Part shown: in pieces, positions 1 through 5,685 of the stretch
Numbering within the stretch: the first letter of the stretch is position 1
Layout of the letters: every line of letters begins with the position of its first letter
NCBI GenBank assembly: GCA_964436005.1
Contig: CAYTBK010000183.1
Location: 1-6,910 of the forward strand
Origin: JAGNHB01 sp964436005
Lineage (GTDB): Bacteria; Acidobacteriota; JAAYUB01
Direction of reading: 5' to 3'
DNA length: 6,910 bases
Program-made: the position numbers and the translations under genes
Notes under the pieces: generated by a model
The model's input: only the letters and a program-made list of their open reading frames with translations
What the model was told of the DNA's origin: nothing
Database searches by the model: none

Positions 1-1188
1 GGTGCACTTGGCGATCTCGGCCTTGATGTCCAGCTTGTCGTCCCGCTTGTAGCTCTCCAGGCTCTTGCGGGCCGCTTCCCGTCCGCCCAGGATGTAGTCG
101 TTGAAGCAATCCATGACGGTCCAGACGGGGATGTCCACCGGGCAGACCTTGCAGTATTGGCAGGTGGTGCAGAAGTCCTCGATCCTCTTCAGGTACTGCT
201 TCTTCAGGGCGGCCAGCCTCTGGTCGCCGAAGATCTCCAGGTACTGCAGGGACCGCACGTTCTCGTGCAGTTGTTCGCGGTTGGCGATGCCGGGCAGGGT
301 AACGGTGATGCCCGGCTGGCCCATGATGAAGTTCAGCGCGGTCTGGACCAGGGTGATGCCCTTCCCGTCCGGGGAGATCATCCGGCGGAAGTAGTCCTGG
401 TGGCGCGGGATCATCCCGCCGGCCAGCGGGTTCATGATGACGACGCCCATCTTCTTGTCCACCGCCGCCTGGACGGCCTTGTCCTGCTTGGGGAAGTTCA
501 CCATGTTGTAGCCGATCAGCATGCCCTCGAACACGCCGTCGCCGATGATGCGGATGGTTTCCTGGCTGCTGGCGTGCGACGAGAAGACGATGTGGTCGAT
601 GAGGCCCTCCTTCTTGGCGGCCACGGCGCCCTCGTACGGCCCGCCCGGCTTCATGACCTCCCGGTAGTGCTGGTAGTTCTGGAAGCACCACATGTGGTAG
701 AAGTTGAGCTTGTCCTTGCCCATGCGTTTCAGGGACTTCTCCAGGCGCTGCCGGACGGCGGAGGCCGTGGGGTCCATCCAGATGCCGCTCTTGGAGGTCA
801 CGTAGTAGGGCAGGGGGGAGGACTGCTCCTTCCGCTTCCGGTCGATCTCCTTGATGGCCAGGCCGAAGATCTCCTCGCTTTTGTCGTTGACGTAGTTCGG
901 CGCCGTGTCGAAATAGTTCAGGCCCAGCTCGTAAGCCTCCACCAGCAGTTTGGCCGGGTCCTCCAGGTTGCCCTTCTTGACCGTTTCCGAATCGAAGCGC
1001 ATGCCGCCGAAGCCGAGGATGGAAACCTTCTTCCCGGTCTGCCCGTACTCCCGGTACTGCATGGCGGGGAAGGCGTTCGAATCGCCTTTTCCGCCCAGGG
1101 CCAGCAGGTCGGGCTTCATGATGTCCAGCATCAGGGCCAGGCTCCCCGCCGAGGTCAGTCTCAGGAAATCGCGTCGGTTCACATCCAT
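1..1188 (-). CDS. Aldo/keto reductase with C-terminal Fe-S cysteine cluster, partial
   Basis: Predicted NAD(P)H-linked oxidoreductase of the aldo/keto reductase fold, of the type that carries a ferredoxin-like C-terminus (COG1453-like). The 396 residues visible start at ATG 1186-1188, with AGGAG at 1196-1200 seven bases upstream. The expected catalytic tetrad is present: Asp94 and Tyr99 in FDTAPNY, Lys133 in VTSKSG and His165 in FYHMW. Cys340, 343, 346 and 349 form CTTCQYCKVCP, a typical 4Fe-4S ligand set. The frame is still open at base 1 and ends in IAKC, where related proteins, as I recall them, begin a second cysteine cluster, so few residues are probably missing. The N-terminus reads NRRDFLRLTSAGS, a twin-arginine export motif, but the hydrophobic stretch after it is short and broken by Asp22, Lys25 and Pro26, so export is uncertain. 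The substrate cannot be inferred. The gene diverges from the DUF4097 gene and has its own promoter candidate at 1280-1308. Confidence 0.9.
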   Translation of the reverse strand, partial: MDVNRRDFLRLTSAGSLALMLDIMKPDLLALGGKGDSNAFPAMQYREYGQTGKKVSILGFGGMRFDSETVKKGNLEDPAKLLVEAYELGLNYFDTAPNYVNDKSEEIFGLAIKEIDRKRKEQSSPLPYYVTSKSGIWMDPTASAVRQRLEKSLKRMGKDKLNFYHMWCFQNYQHYREVMKPGGPYEGAVAAKKEGLIDHIVFSSHASSQETIRIIGDGVFEGMLIGYNMVNFPKQDKAVQAAVDKKMGVVIMNPLAGGMIPRHQDYFRRMISPDGKGITLVQTALNFIMGQPGITVTLPGIANREQLHENVRSLQYLEIFGDQRLAALKKQYLKRIEDFCTTCQYCKVCPVDIPVWTVMDCFNDYILGGREAARKSLESYKRDDKLDIKAEIAKCT

Positions 1189-1279
1189 GGCAGTACTCCT
1201 TGTCGTGGTGGAATCACAGAACCGGCAACGGGTTGCGAATGGAACGAGCCGGCGTTGCACGGGTTTGCGGACCTTGGCG

Positions 1280-1308
1280 AATATATCAGCTTCGGCGGAG
1301 GGAATCAA
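1280..1308 (-). promoter_or_regulatory. Sigma70-type promoter for the aldo/keto reductase
   Basis: Read on the minus strand, TTGATT (1303-1308) is followed after exactly 17 bases by TATATT (1280-1285). These match the -35 and -10 consensus at four and five of six positions. Transcription would start near 1273 and leave a leader of about 85 bases before the ATG at 1188. This is the best promoter match in the window, in an AT-richer patch of an otherwise GC-rich region. It is a pattern match only. Confidence 0.5.
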
Positions 1309-1310
1309 CT

Positions 1311-1362
1311 GGCGGAAAAATGCGAAAAAATTAGCATTCCAGGGAACTCTTCCCTTTCCGCC
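1311..1362. other. Nested inverted repeats able to form a three-way junction
   Basis: An 8-bp perfect inverted repeat, GGCGGAAA (1311-1318) with TTTCCGCC (1355-1362), encloses two smaller hairpins. One is AATGC/GCATT (1319-1323 with 1334-1338, 10-base loop) and the other AGGGAA/TTCCCT (1341-1346 with 1350-1355, 3-base loop). Together they could fold as a three-way junction in RNA, sharing only base 1355. It lies 42 bases upstream of the DUF4097 start and next to the -35 box of the divergent promoter. It could be a leader RNA element, an operator, or chance. Confidence 0.3.
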
Positions 1363-1403
1363 TTCGTTCTCTGACCGACAACATTTTTTGGAGGAGAGAA
1401 CCC

Positions 1404-2117
1404 ATGTTCAGAAAAGCCGTCCCGTTCGTTGCGCTGATGCTTGTCTGTGCCGCTGCGGCCTTTGCGCAGACCGAAGAAAAGACTTTCTCCCTGGGGGAGA
1501 AGGGCACGGTCCATGTTGCCACGGTGGCCGGGTCCATCCAGGTCAAGGCGGTGGACGGCCCGGGGACCGTCATCGTCCGGGCGACGGTGAAAGGGCAGTA
1601 CGTCAAGCCCGTCTACACCGAGAAGGCCGGCGTGCTCTCCATCCGCGAGGAACACGACGAGAAGGCCCCCCGCAACGCCTCCCACGGGTCCGTGAGCTTC
1701 GAGGTGCTGGTTCCCCGCTCCGTGGCCCTGGAGGTCAAGAGCGTCTCCGGTTCCGTCACGTGTGAAGGGACGACGGGCACGCAGACCCTGAAGACGGTCA
1801 GCGGCGAGATCCGCACCTCTTCGGACAAGGCGGCCGCCCTGTCCCTGGCCAGCGTGAGCGGCAAGGTGGTGTGCTCCGTGACCGGCGCCACGCCCTCCAG
1901 CCTGAAGGTGAAGAACGTCAGCGGCGACGTGGAAGTGGCCCTGCCGTCCCGGGCCGACGCCAAGGTCTCCATCCAGTCGCTCAGCGGCAAGGTGGTCTGC
2001 CCCGAGGCGCTGCACAAGACGCAGGGCCACGTGGGCGTGACCTGCTCGGGCAGCCTCGGCGGCGGGCAGAACAGCGTGTGCGTCGAGAGCGTCAGCGGGG
2101 ACATCACCCTGCGGTAG
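1404..2117 (+). CDS. Secreted DUF4097-family repeat protein
   Basis: A 237-residue secreted protein of unknown function. Residues 1-21 are a classical signal peptide: a basic start (FRK), a hydrophobic core, and AFA before Gln22 as the cleavage site. Cys15 is not in a lipobox because Val precedes it, so it is probably not a lipoprotein. The mature part is a series of short beta-rich repeats marked by V/L-S-G at residues 114-116, 132-134, 151-153, 172-174, 193-195 and 230-232, about 18-21 residues apart except for the last gap. This pattern is typical of DUF4097 (adhesin-like, predicted beta-solenoid). Many DUF4097 proteins sit in operons with anti-sigma or PspC-type envelope-stress genes, but this one stands alone. 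The ATG has GGAGGAGAG (1390-1398) upstream. It diverges from the reductase and is followed by a terminator at 2151-2180. Confidence 0.85.
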   Translation: MFRKAVPFVALMLVCAAAAFAQTEEKTFSLGEKGTVHVATVAGSIQVKAVDGPGTVIVRATVKGQYVKPVYTEKAGVLSIREEHDEKAPRNASHGSVSFEVLVPRSVALEVKSVSGSVTCEGTTGTQTLKTVSGEIRTSSDKAAALSLASVSGKVVCSVTGATPSSLKVKNVSGDVEVALPSRADAKVSIQSLSGKVVCPEALHKTQGHVGVTCSGSLGGGQNSVCVESVSGDITLR

Positions 2118-2150
2118 CGTTATTTCCTCCCTCCTGCGCTTCCGACCCTC

Positions 2151-2180
2151 GCCCCGGCTCCGGCCGGGGCGTTTTCGTTC
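2151..2180 (+). terminator. Rho-independent terminator of the DUF4097 gene
   Basis: GCCCCGGC (2151-2158) pairs perfectly with GCCGGGGC (2163-2170) around the loop TCCG, followed by the T-rich GTTTTCGTT (2171-2179). In RNA the loop is a UNCG-class tetraloop closed by a C-G pair, one of the most stable hairpin caps known. It starts 33 bases after the stop codon. The T tract is interrupted by one C. Confidence 0.8.
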
Positions 2181-2201
2181 GCAGGCGCCGAAGCCGAAGG
2201 G

Positions 2202-2364
2202 GGGAGTGCGGCGCGCAGCTTCGCGGAGCGCCGCTTTTTCCGCGCCGCGCAGCCCGGCGGAGCGGCGCGGCCGACGCCCGGGGGAAACGTCTCCGCGTTC
2301 GGCGCTCCGGGGGCCTGCGCGCCTGGCGAAAGCGGCGCTGCGGCGACCTCCGCGCCGCACTCCC
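2202..2364. repeat. 163-bp imperfect palindrome (long inverted repeat)
   Basis: The outer 14 bases, GGGAGTGCGGCGCG (2202-2215), are the exact reverse complement of 2351-2364. Without any gap, 2227-2237 pairs perfectly with 2329-2339, and the register holds to 2245/2321: by my count 34 Watson-Crick plus 3 G-U pairs over 44 positions. Inside, with one-base shifts and small loops, pairing continues at 2247-2252/2315-2320, 2254-2255/2312-2313, 2258-2264/2303-2309, 2266-2270/2293-2297 and 2273-2276/2288-2291. This leaves an 11-base terminal loop (2277-2287), for about 61 pairs in all. GGG flanks both sides, so a 3-bp target duplication cannot be told from chance. It may be a small transposable or REP-like palindrome, a structured RNA, or a two-way terminator. 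No transposase or reverse transcriptase is nearby. Confidence 0.6.
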
Positions 2365-2484
2365 GGGCGTCCTCGGGAACGCCGGCCGGCTCCCCGGTGG
2401 CCGTCAGGAAGTTGCCGGGGGCGAGGGTTGTTCGTCCTGATCTGTAGTCGAACTTTCTGGAGAGCGCTCGGCGGTCCTCGGCGC

Positions 2485-2517
2485 ATCTCCGCGGTTTCTT
2501 CGGGCGAAGGCGGGGAT
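2485..2517 (-). terminator. Hairpin at the stop codon of the membrane-protein gene
   Basis: ATCTCCGC (2485-2492) pairs with GCGGGGAT (2510-2517) with one G-T wobble. After a 5-base bulge, CTTC (2498-2501) pairs with GAAG (2506-2509). On the minus strand the hairpin begins inside the TGA stop of the membrane-protein gene. No T tract follows, so it would be an atypical, tail-less terminator or a 3'-end stabilising structure. Confidence 0.3.
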
Positions 2518-3299
2518 CACTGAGGGCCGTCAAAAGGGGGAACCACTAATCTCACTACTGATGGGTTGTGGGGGAGGCCCGGGTTCCTGCCTTGATTCAT
2601 GACTGAAGGGTTTCGGGGAGCGTGCCGGTGGTTCCGGTTCCTCGTCGAAGGCGGAAACAGTATGGGCAGTGTGGGGGGACCGGATTCCGGAAGCGACGAG
2701 ATCGTCCGGCCGGAGGGCGGTCCGACGGGCCTGGCCTGGATTGTTGGCCTGGCCGGGCGATACCACAGGGAGTCGAAGATGGACCGTGGGCAGGCCAGAA
2801 GCGCGGTGAAGATCAGAACGGCGGCCACCCAATCGGCCGCTCTCCGGTGTCCGGAAAAGCGGTGGATGGCGAGGCTCATGAGAACGGCGGCCAGAAAGGA
2901 AAACCCGAAGAAACACCCCAGGCCGATAACCCCCTGGAAAACGTCGGAGGTAATCCTGCATATAAACAGAAAAAAGGCTTGGCAAGGCAAAGATCTGAGT
3001 GCCCAGGCCAGGCCCAGCCAGGAGATTGCAGCGGCGAGCGAAAACCAGTTCTTTTTGGCAAAGTCCAAGAAAAACAAGACGATGTTGACGACAGCCCGGA
3101 TGATGCACACCCCGAAGACGGCATACGGGAAGAATCCGAAGATAGGCCTGCCGGCCGGCCAACTGGCGCGTGTTACGGCGATGGCGGCCGCACAGGAGAG
3201 GACGATGGCACAGAACACAGTCCAAAGACCCGATCGTTTCCAATCGGTCGCAGGACGGTGAGAAGAAAACATCGGGGTTCGTTTGGCCTGCCGTTCCAT
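2517..3299 (-). CDS. Unrecognised five-helix membrane protein with proline-rich tail
   Basis: I do not recognise the family of this 260-residue protein. Of the overlapping frames here, only this one encodes coherent hydrophobic helices, roughly at residues 26-45, 53-80, 84-102, 119-146 and 154-171, with FFLFIC at 109-114 as a short extra segment. From about residue 181 to the end the chain is polar and rich in Pro, Arg, Ser and Asn, with no hydrophobic stretch: a probably disordered tail of about 80 residues. The N-terminus is basic (RQAKR, KR). The ATG at 3297-3299 has GGAG (3310-3313) ten bases upstream and a promoter candidate at 3324-3352. Codon and base use differ from the neighbours: bases 2941-3000 are 26/60 G+C, against 41/60 for 4021-4080 in the permease gene. 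This suggests transfer or weak constraint. It is a single-gene unit, converging on DUF4097 and diverging from the permease. Confidence 0.7.
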   Translation of the reverse strand: MERQAKRTPMFSSHRPATDWKRSGLWTVFCAIVLSCAAAIAVTRASWPAGRPIFGFFPYAVFGVCIIRAVVNIVLFFLDFAKKNWFSLAAAISWLGLAWALRSLPCQAFFLFICRITSDVFQGVIGLGCFFGFSFLAAVLMSLAIHRFSGHRRAADWVAAVLIFTALLACPRSIFDSLWYRPARPTIQARPVGPPSGRTISSLPESGPPTLPILFPPSTRNRNHRHAPRNPSVMNQGRNPGLPHNPSVVRLVVPPFDGPQ

Positions 3300-3323
3300 G
3301 ATAGCCGATCTCCAATCGTGGGG

Positions 3324-3352
3324 ACGATACGTTGTTTTGAAGAATAATTCAA
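3324..3352 (-). promoter_or_regulatory. Sigma70-type promoter for the membrane-protein gene
   Basis: On the minus strand TTGAAT (3347-3352) and TATCGT (3324-3329) are 17 bases apart, each matching four of six consensus positions. Transcription would start near 3317, about 18 bases before the ATG at 3299, leaving room for the GGAG at 3310-3313. Confidence 0.4.
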
Positions 3353-3366
3353 TGCCTATGTATGCT
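3337..3366 (+). promoter_or_regulatory. Weak promoter candidate for the permease gene
   Basis: TTGAAG (3337-3342) and TATGCT (3361-3366) lie 18 bases apart, each with four of six consensus matches. The -35 box forms one half of the dyad TTGAA-N6-TTCAA (3337-3352), whose other half is the -35 box of the opposite promoter. Use of this site would give the permease mRNA a leader of about 240 bases. Confidence 0.25.
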
Positions 3367-3454
3367 TTGGCGGAGGCCCGGTCCGTTGCCAGGCGGCGTG
3401 GCCTGGTCCCGGTGCTGTTGAAGTTGCTATCCGGTAGCCGGATTGGGTGCCGGA

Positions 3455-3482
3455 CACTTCGCGCGTTTTGTGTCTTCGTGGT
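3455..3482 (-). repeat. Degenerate 8-bp CACGAAGA-type repeat
   Basis: On the minus strand this reads as three imperfect 8-base units, CACGAAGA, CACAAAAC and GCGCGAAG, preceded by AC. From memory, short intergenic strings built from ACCACGAAGACACGAAG-like units recur in many unrelated environmental bacterial genomes and have no known function. This copy is short and degenerate. Confidence 0.35.
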
Positions 3483-3603
3483 ATTTCAAACACGAACTCA
3501 GCCGTTGCCACCGGCGGCCCCCCCCCGCCATTTGCCCGTTGCATCGGTCAGGCGGGGGGAGTAGAATCCGCAACCGGTCCGGCCTGAACGCTATCCGGAC
3601 GGC

Positions 3604-3609
3604 AGGTGA
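3604..3609 (+). promoter_or_regulatory. Ribosome binding site that sets the permease start
   Basis: AGGTGA at 3604-3609 extends the anti-Shine-Dalgarno match, with AGG five bases before ATG 3612. An in-frame GTG at 3606-3608 lies inside this site and lacks an equally good one of its own, so ATG 3612 is preferred. Confidence 0.5.
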
Positions 3610-3611
3610 AC

Positions 3612-5612
3612 ATGCCCTCGCTCAAACGCTTCCTCACGCGCACCAGCCAGATCGTCATCGGCAAGTCCCGGGACCCGCGTGACCCCGCCATCTTCCACAA
3701 GATCTCCCTCATGGCCTTCTTCGCCTGGATCGGCTTGGGCGCCGACGGCCTCTCCTCCTCGAGCTACGGTCCGGAAGAAGCCTTCCGGGTGCTCGTCCAC
3801 CACCCCCACCTGGGCCTGGTGGTGGCGCTCGCCTCCGCCTTCACCATCTTCATCATCGCCTCCAGCTACAACCAGATCGTGGAGCTCTTTCCGACGGGCG
3901 GCGGCGGCTACCTGGTGGCCAGCAAGCTGCTCGGGCCCAACGTGGGCATGGTGTCGGGCTGCGCCCTGCTGGTGGACTACGTCCTCACCATCAGCCTCTC
4001 GGTGTCCAGCGGGGTCGACGCCCTGTTCAGCTTCCTGCCCAAGCCCTGGCTGGACTACAAGCTGGAGGCGGCCCTGGCCGGGATCATCCTGCTCGTGGTG
4101 ATGAACCTGCGGGGCGTCAAGGAGTCGGTGGCGCCCCTGGTGCCCATCTTCCTGATCTTCATCTTCACCCACGCCGCGGCTTTCCTCTACGCCATCGTCA
4201 CCCACTCCCTCGAACTGGGGCGTGTGGCCGGGGAGACCGCCCAGGCCTTCCACGGCTCGGTGTCGGAACTGGGGCTGCTGGGGACCCTCATCGTCATCAT
4301 GAAGGCCTACAGCATGGGCGCCGGAACCTACACCGGCATCGAGGCCGTGAGCAACGGCCTGCCCATCCTGCGGGAGCCCCGCGTGCACACCGCCCGGCGG
4401 ACCATGCGCTACATGGCCATCTCCCTGGCCGTGACCGTGGTGGGGCTCATGCTCTGCTACCTGCTCTACCGGGTCCAGCCGACCGCGGACATGAGCAAGA
4501 CCCTCAACGCCGTGCTCTTCGAGTCCATGACCACCGGCTGGGGCGGCTGGGGGCGCACCTTCGTGTTCGTCACCCTGCTCTCCGAGGCCACCCTGCTGTT
4601 CGTGGCCGCCCAGACCGGCTTCCTCGACGGCCCGCGCGTCCTCGCCACCATGGCCCTGGACCGGTGGTTCCCCACCCGCTACGCCATGCTCAGCAACCGC
4701 CTGGTGACCAAGAACGGCATCATCCTCATGGGCGCCGCCGCCTTCTGCACCGTGGCGCTCTCCCGGGGGTCCGTCCGCTTCCTGGTGGTCCTCTACAGCA
4801 TCAACGTCTTTGTGACCTTCGCCCTGTCGCAGACCGGCATGGTCAAGCACTGGTGGGCCGCGCGCGGCAAGCTGCCCAGGTGGAGGCGCAAGCTGGCCAT
4901 CAACGGCGTCGGCCTGGGACTGACCCTGCTCATCCTCTGCTTCGTGGTGGTCATCAAGTTCCACGAGGGCGGCTGGCTGACCATCCTGGTCACCGGCTCC
5001 CTGATGGCGCTGGTGATCTTCGTCAAGCGGCACTACCTGGCGGCGCAGAAGATGCTGCACAAGCTGCACACGCTGGTGGTGGCCTCTTCCAAGCAGGAGG
5101 TCTTCCCGGAGCTGGCTTCCGGCATCAAGGCGGAAGAGGTCACCTGCGATCCGCACGAGCAGACCGCCGTCGTGCTGGTGGGCGGCTACAACGGCGTGGG
5201 GCTGCACACCGTCATGGCCGTCAACAAGCTGTTCCATAGGAACTTCAAGAATTACGTGTTCATACAGATCGGCATGGTGGACGCCGGCAACTTCAAGGGG
5301 GTCGAGGAACTGGCGAAACTGCACGACCACGTCCGGAGCGAGTCCGACCGCTACGTGGAGTTCGCCCGGCGGCACGGCTACCACGCCGACGGCTTCACGG
5401 CGGTGGGCAACGACGTGGTGAAGGAGGTCCTGGAGCTGGCCCCGCGCATCGCCCGCCAGTACCCCAACTGCATCTTCTTCGGCGGGCAACTGGTCTTCCC
5501 CGAGGAGACCTTCGTGACCCGCTGGCTGCACAACTACATCACCTTCGCCCTGCAGCGGGGGTTCTACCAGCAGGGCATCCCCTTCGTCATCGTGCCCATC
5601 CGGGTCGACTGA
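3612..5612 (+). CDS. KimA-like APC-superfamily permease with cytosolic C-terminal domain
   Basis: Inner-membrane transporter of the amino acid-polyamine-cation superfamily, 666 residues from ATG 3612 (GTG 3606 would add two). About twelve hydrophobic helices span residues 30-475. GLGADGLSSSSYGPEEAF in helix 1 and LVDYVLTISLSVSSG in helix 3 resemble KimA, the Bacillus subtilis potassium importer. Asp45/Tyr52 and Thr126/Ser130 have the same spacing as the KimA ion-site residues I recall (Asp36/Tyr43, Thr121/Ser125), and YTGIEAVSNG fits the KimA helix-6 region. A PTGGGGY loop lies at 94-100. Residues from about 516 to the end form a soluble alpha/beta domain (VVLVGGYNG; PNCIFFGGQLVF; PFVIVPIRV). 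Its position matches the universal-stress-like domain of KimA, but I cannot confirm homology. Potassium is the most likely substrate; amino acids remain possible. It precedes the xdhC-like gene by 73 bases. Confidence 0.85.
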   Translation: MPSLKRFLTRTSQIVIGKSRDPRDPAIFHKISLMAFFAWIGLGADGLSSSSYGPEEAFRVLVHHPHLGLVVALASAFTIFIIASSYNQIVELFPTGGGGYLVASKLLGPNVGMVSGCALLVDYVLTISLSVSSGVDALFSFLPKPWLDYKLEAALAGIILLVVMNLRGVKESVAPLVPIFLIFIFTHAAAFLYAIVTHSLELGRVAGETAQAFHGSVSELGLLGTLIVIMKAYSMGAGTYTGIEAVSNGLPILREPRVHTARRTMRYMAISLAVTVVGLMLCYLLYRVQPTADMSKTLNAVLFESMTTGWGGWGRTFVFVTLLSEATLLFVAAQTGFLDGPRVLATMALDRWFPTRYAMLSNRLVTKNGIILMGAAAFCTVALSRGSVRFLVVLYSINVFVTFALSQTGMVKHWWAARGKLPRWRRKLAINGVGLGLTLLILCFVVVIKFHEGGWLTILVTGSLMALVIFVKRHYLAAQKMLHKLHTLVVASSKQEVFPELASGIKAEEVTCDPHEQTAVVLVGGYNGVGLHTVMAVNKLFHRNFKNYVFIQIGMVDAGNFKGVEELAKLHDHVRSESDRYVEFARRHGYHADGFTAVGNDVVKEVLELAPRIARQYPNCIFFGGQLVFPEETFVTRWLHNYITFALQRGFYQQGIPFVIVPIRVD

Positions 5613-5685
5613 CGGGGGCGCGCGTTCCGGAGAGGGCCGGGCCGCCGGGCGGCCGAGGCTCCCCAAATCACACGGGAGGGGTTGC
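5613..5685 (+). other. Short spacer with GC hairpin before the XdhC-family gene
   Basis: GGCCG (5640-5644) can pair with CGGCC (5650-5654) around a 5-base loop, and GGAG (5629-5632) with CTCC (5659-5662) may close an outer helix. No T tract follows, so it is not a standard terminator and read-through from the permease gene is possible. GGAGG (5675-5679), six bases before ATG 5686, is the ribosome binding site of the next gene. Confidence 0.4.

Larger units (their letters stand above)
2118..2516. other. GC-rich convergent intergenic region without a credible gene
   Basis: These 399 bases separate two genes that point at each other. Open frames exist on both strands, but their translations are runs of Arg, Ala, Pro and Gly with no domain, and none has a convincing start. 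What it does hold is structure: a terminator hairpin (2151-2180), a long imperfect palindrome (2202-2364), a 10-base perfect palindrome GCCGGCCGGC (2381-2390), a 6-bp hairpin CCCCGG/CCGGGG (2392-2397 with 2415-2420), and a hairpin at the stop codon of the minus-strand gene (2485-2517). Confidence 0.75.
3300..3611. other. Divergent intergenic region with promoters and several hairpins
   Basis: These 312 bases lie between the divergent membrane-protein and permease genes. I see no credible gene. Besides the promoter candidates, they hold a row of inverted repeats upstream of the permease: CCAGGC/GCCTGG (3389-3394 with 3401-3406), TCCGG/CCGGA (3430-3434 with 3438-3442), TTCGTG/CACGAA (3475-3480 with 3491-3496), CCCCCCGCC/GGCGGGGGG (3521-3529 with 3551-3559) and GTCCGG/CCGGAC (3577-3582 with 3595-3600). 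The last ends just before the ribosome binding site. Nine consecutive C occur at 3518-3526. The nonamer GCTATCCGG occurs twice (3426-3434, 3590-3598). None of these hairpins has a T tract. Confidence 0.55.

Noticed and set aside
157..1374. 405-codon open frame on the plus strand
   Set aside because: It is antisense to the aldo/keto reductase, whose catalytic tetrad and cysteine cluster show the true frame.
2199..2367. Transposon-style target duplication (GGG on each side of the palindrome)
   Set aside because: Three G in a G-rich region carry almost no information, and no transposase is present.
2181..2400. Retron msr-msd RNA
   Set aside because: A long hairpin alone is not enough. There is no reverse transcriptase in the window, and the expected msr features are not apparent.
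1305..2533. Long minus-strand frames across the DUF4097 gene and the GC-rich spacer (393 and 137 codons)
   Set aside because: They are low-complexity Arg/Ala/Gly/Pro translations with no motif. The plus-strand signal peptide and VSG repeats, and the palindrome, explain the DNA better.
2530..3347. Other frames over the membrane-protein gene (261 codons minus; 241 and 220 codons plus)
   Set aside because: Only the 2517-3299 frame gives coherent hydrophobic helices together with a plausible start and promoter.
3300..3611. c-di-AMP (ydaO-type) riboswitch before the KimA-like gene
   Set aside because: I looked for the conserved ydaO core strings and did not find them; the hairpins present do not follow that architecture. 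A covariance-model search would settle it.
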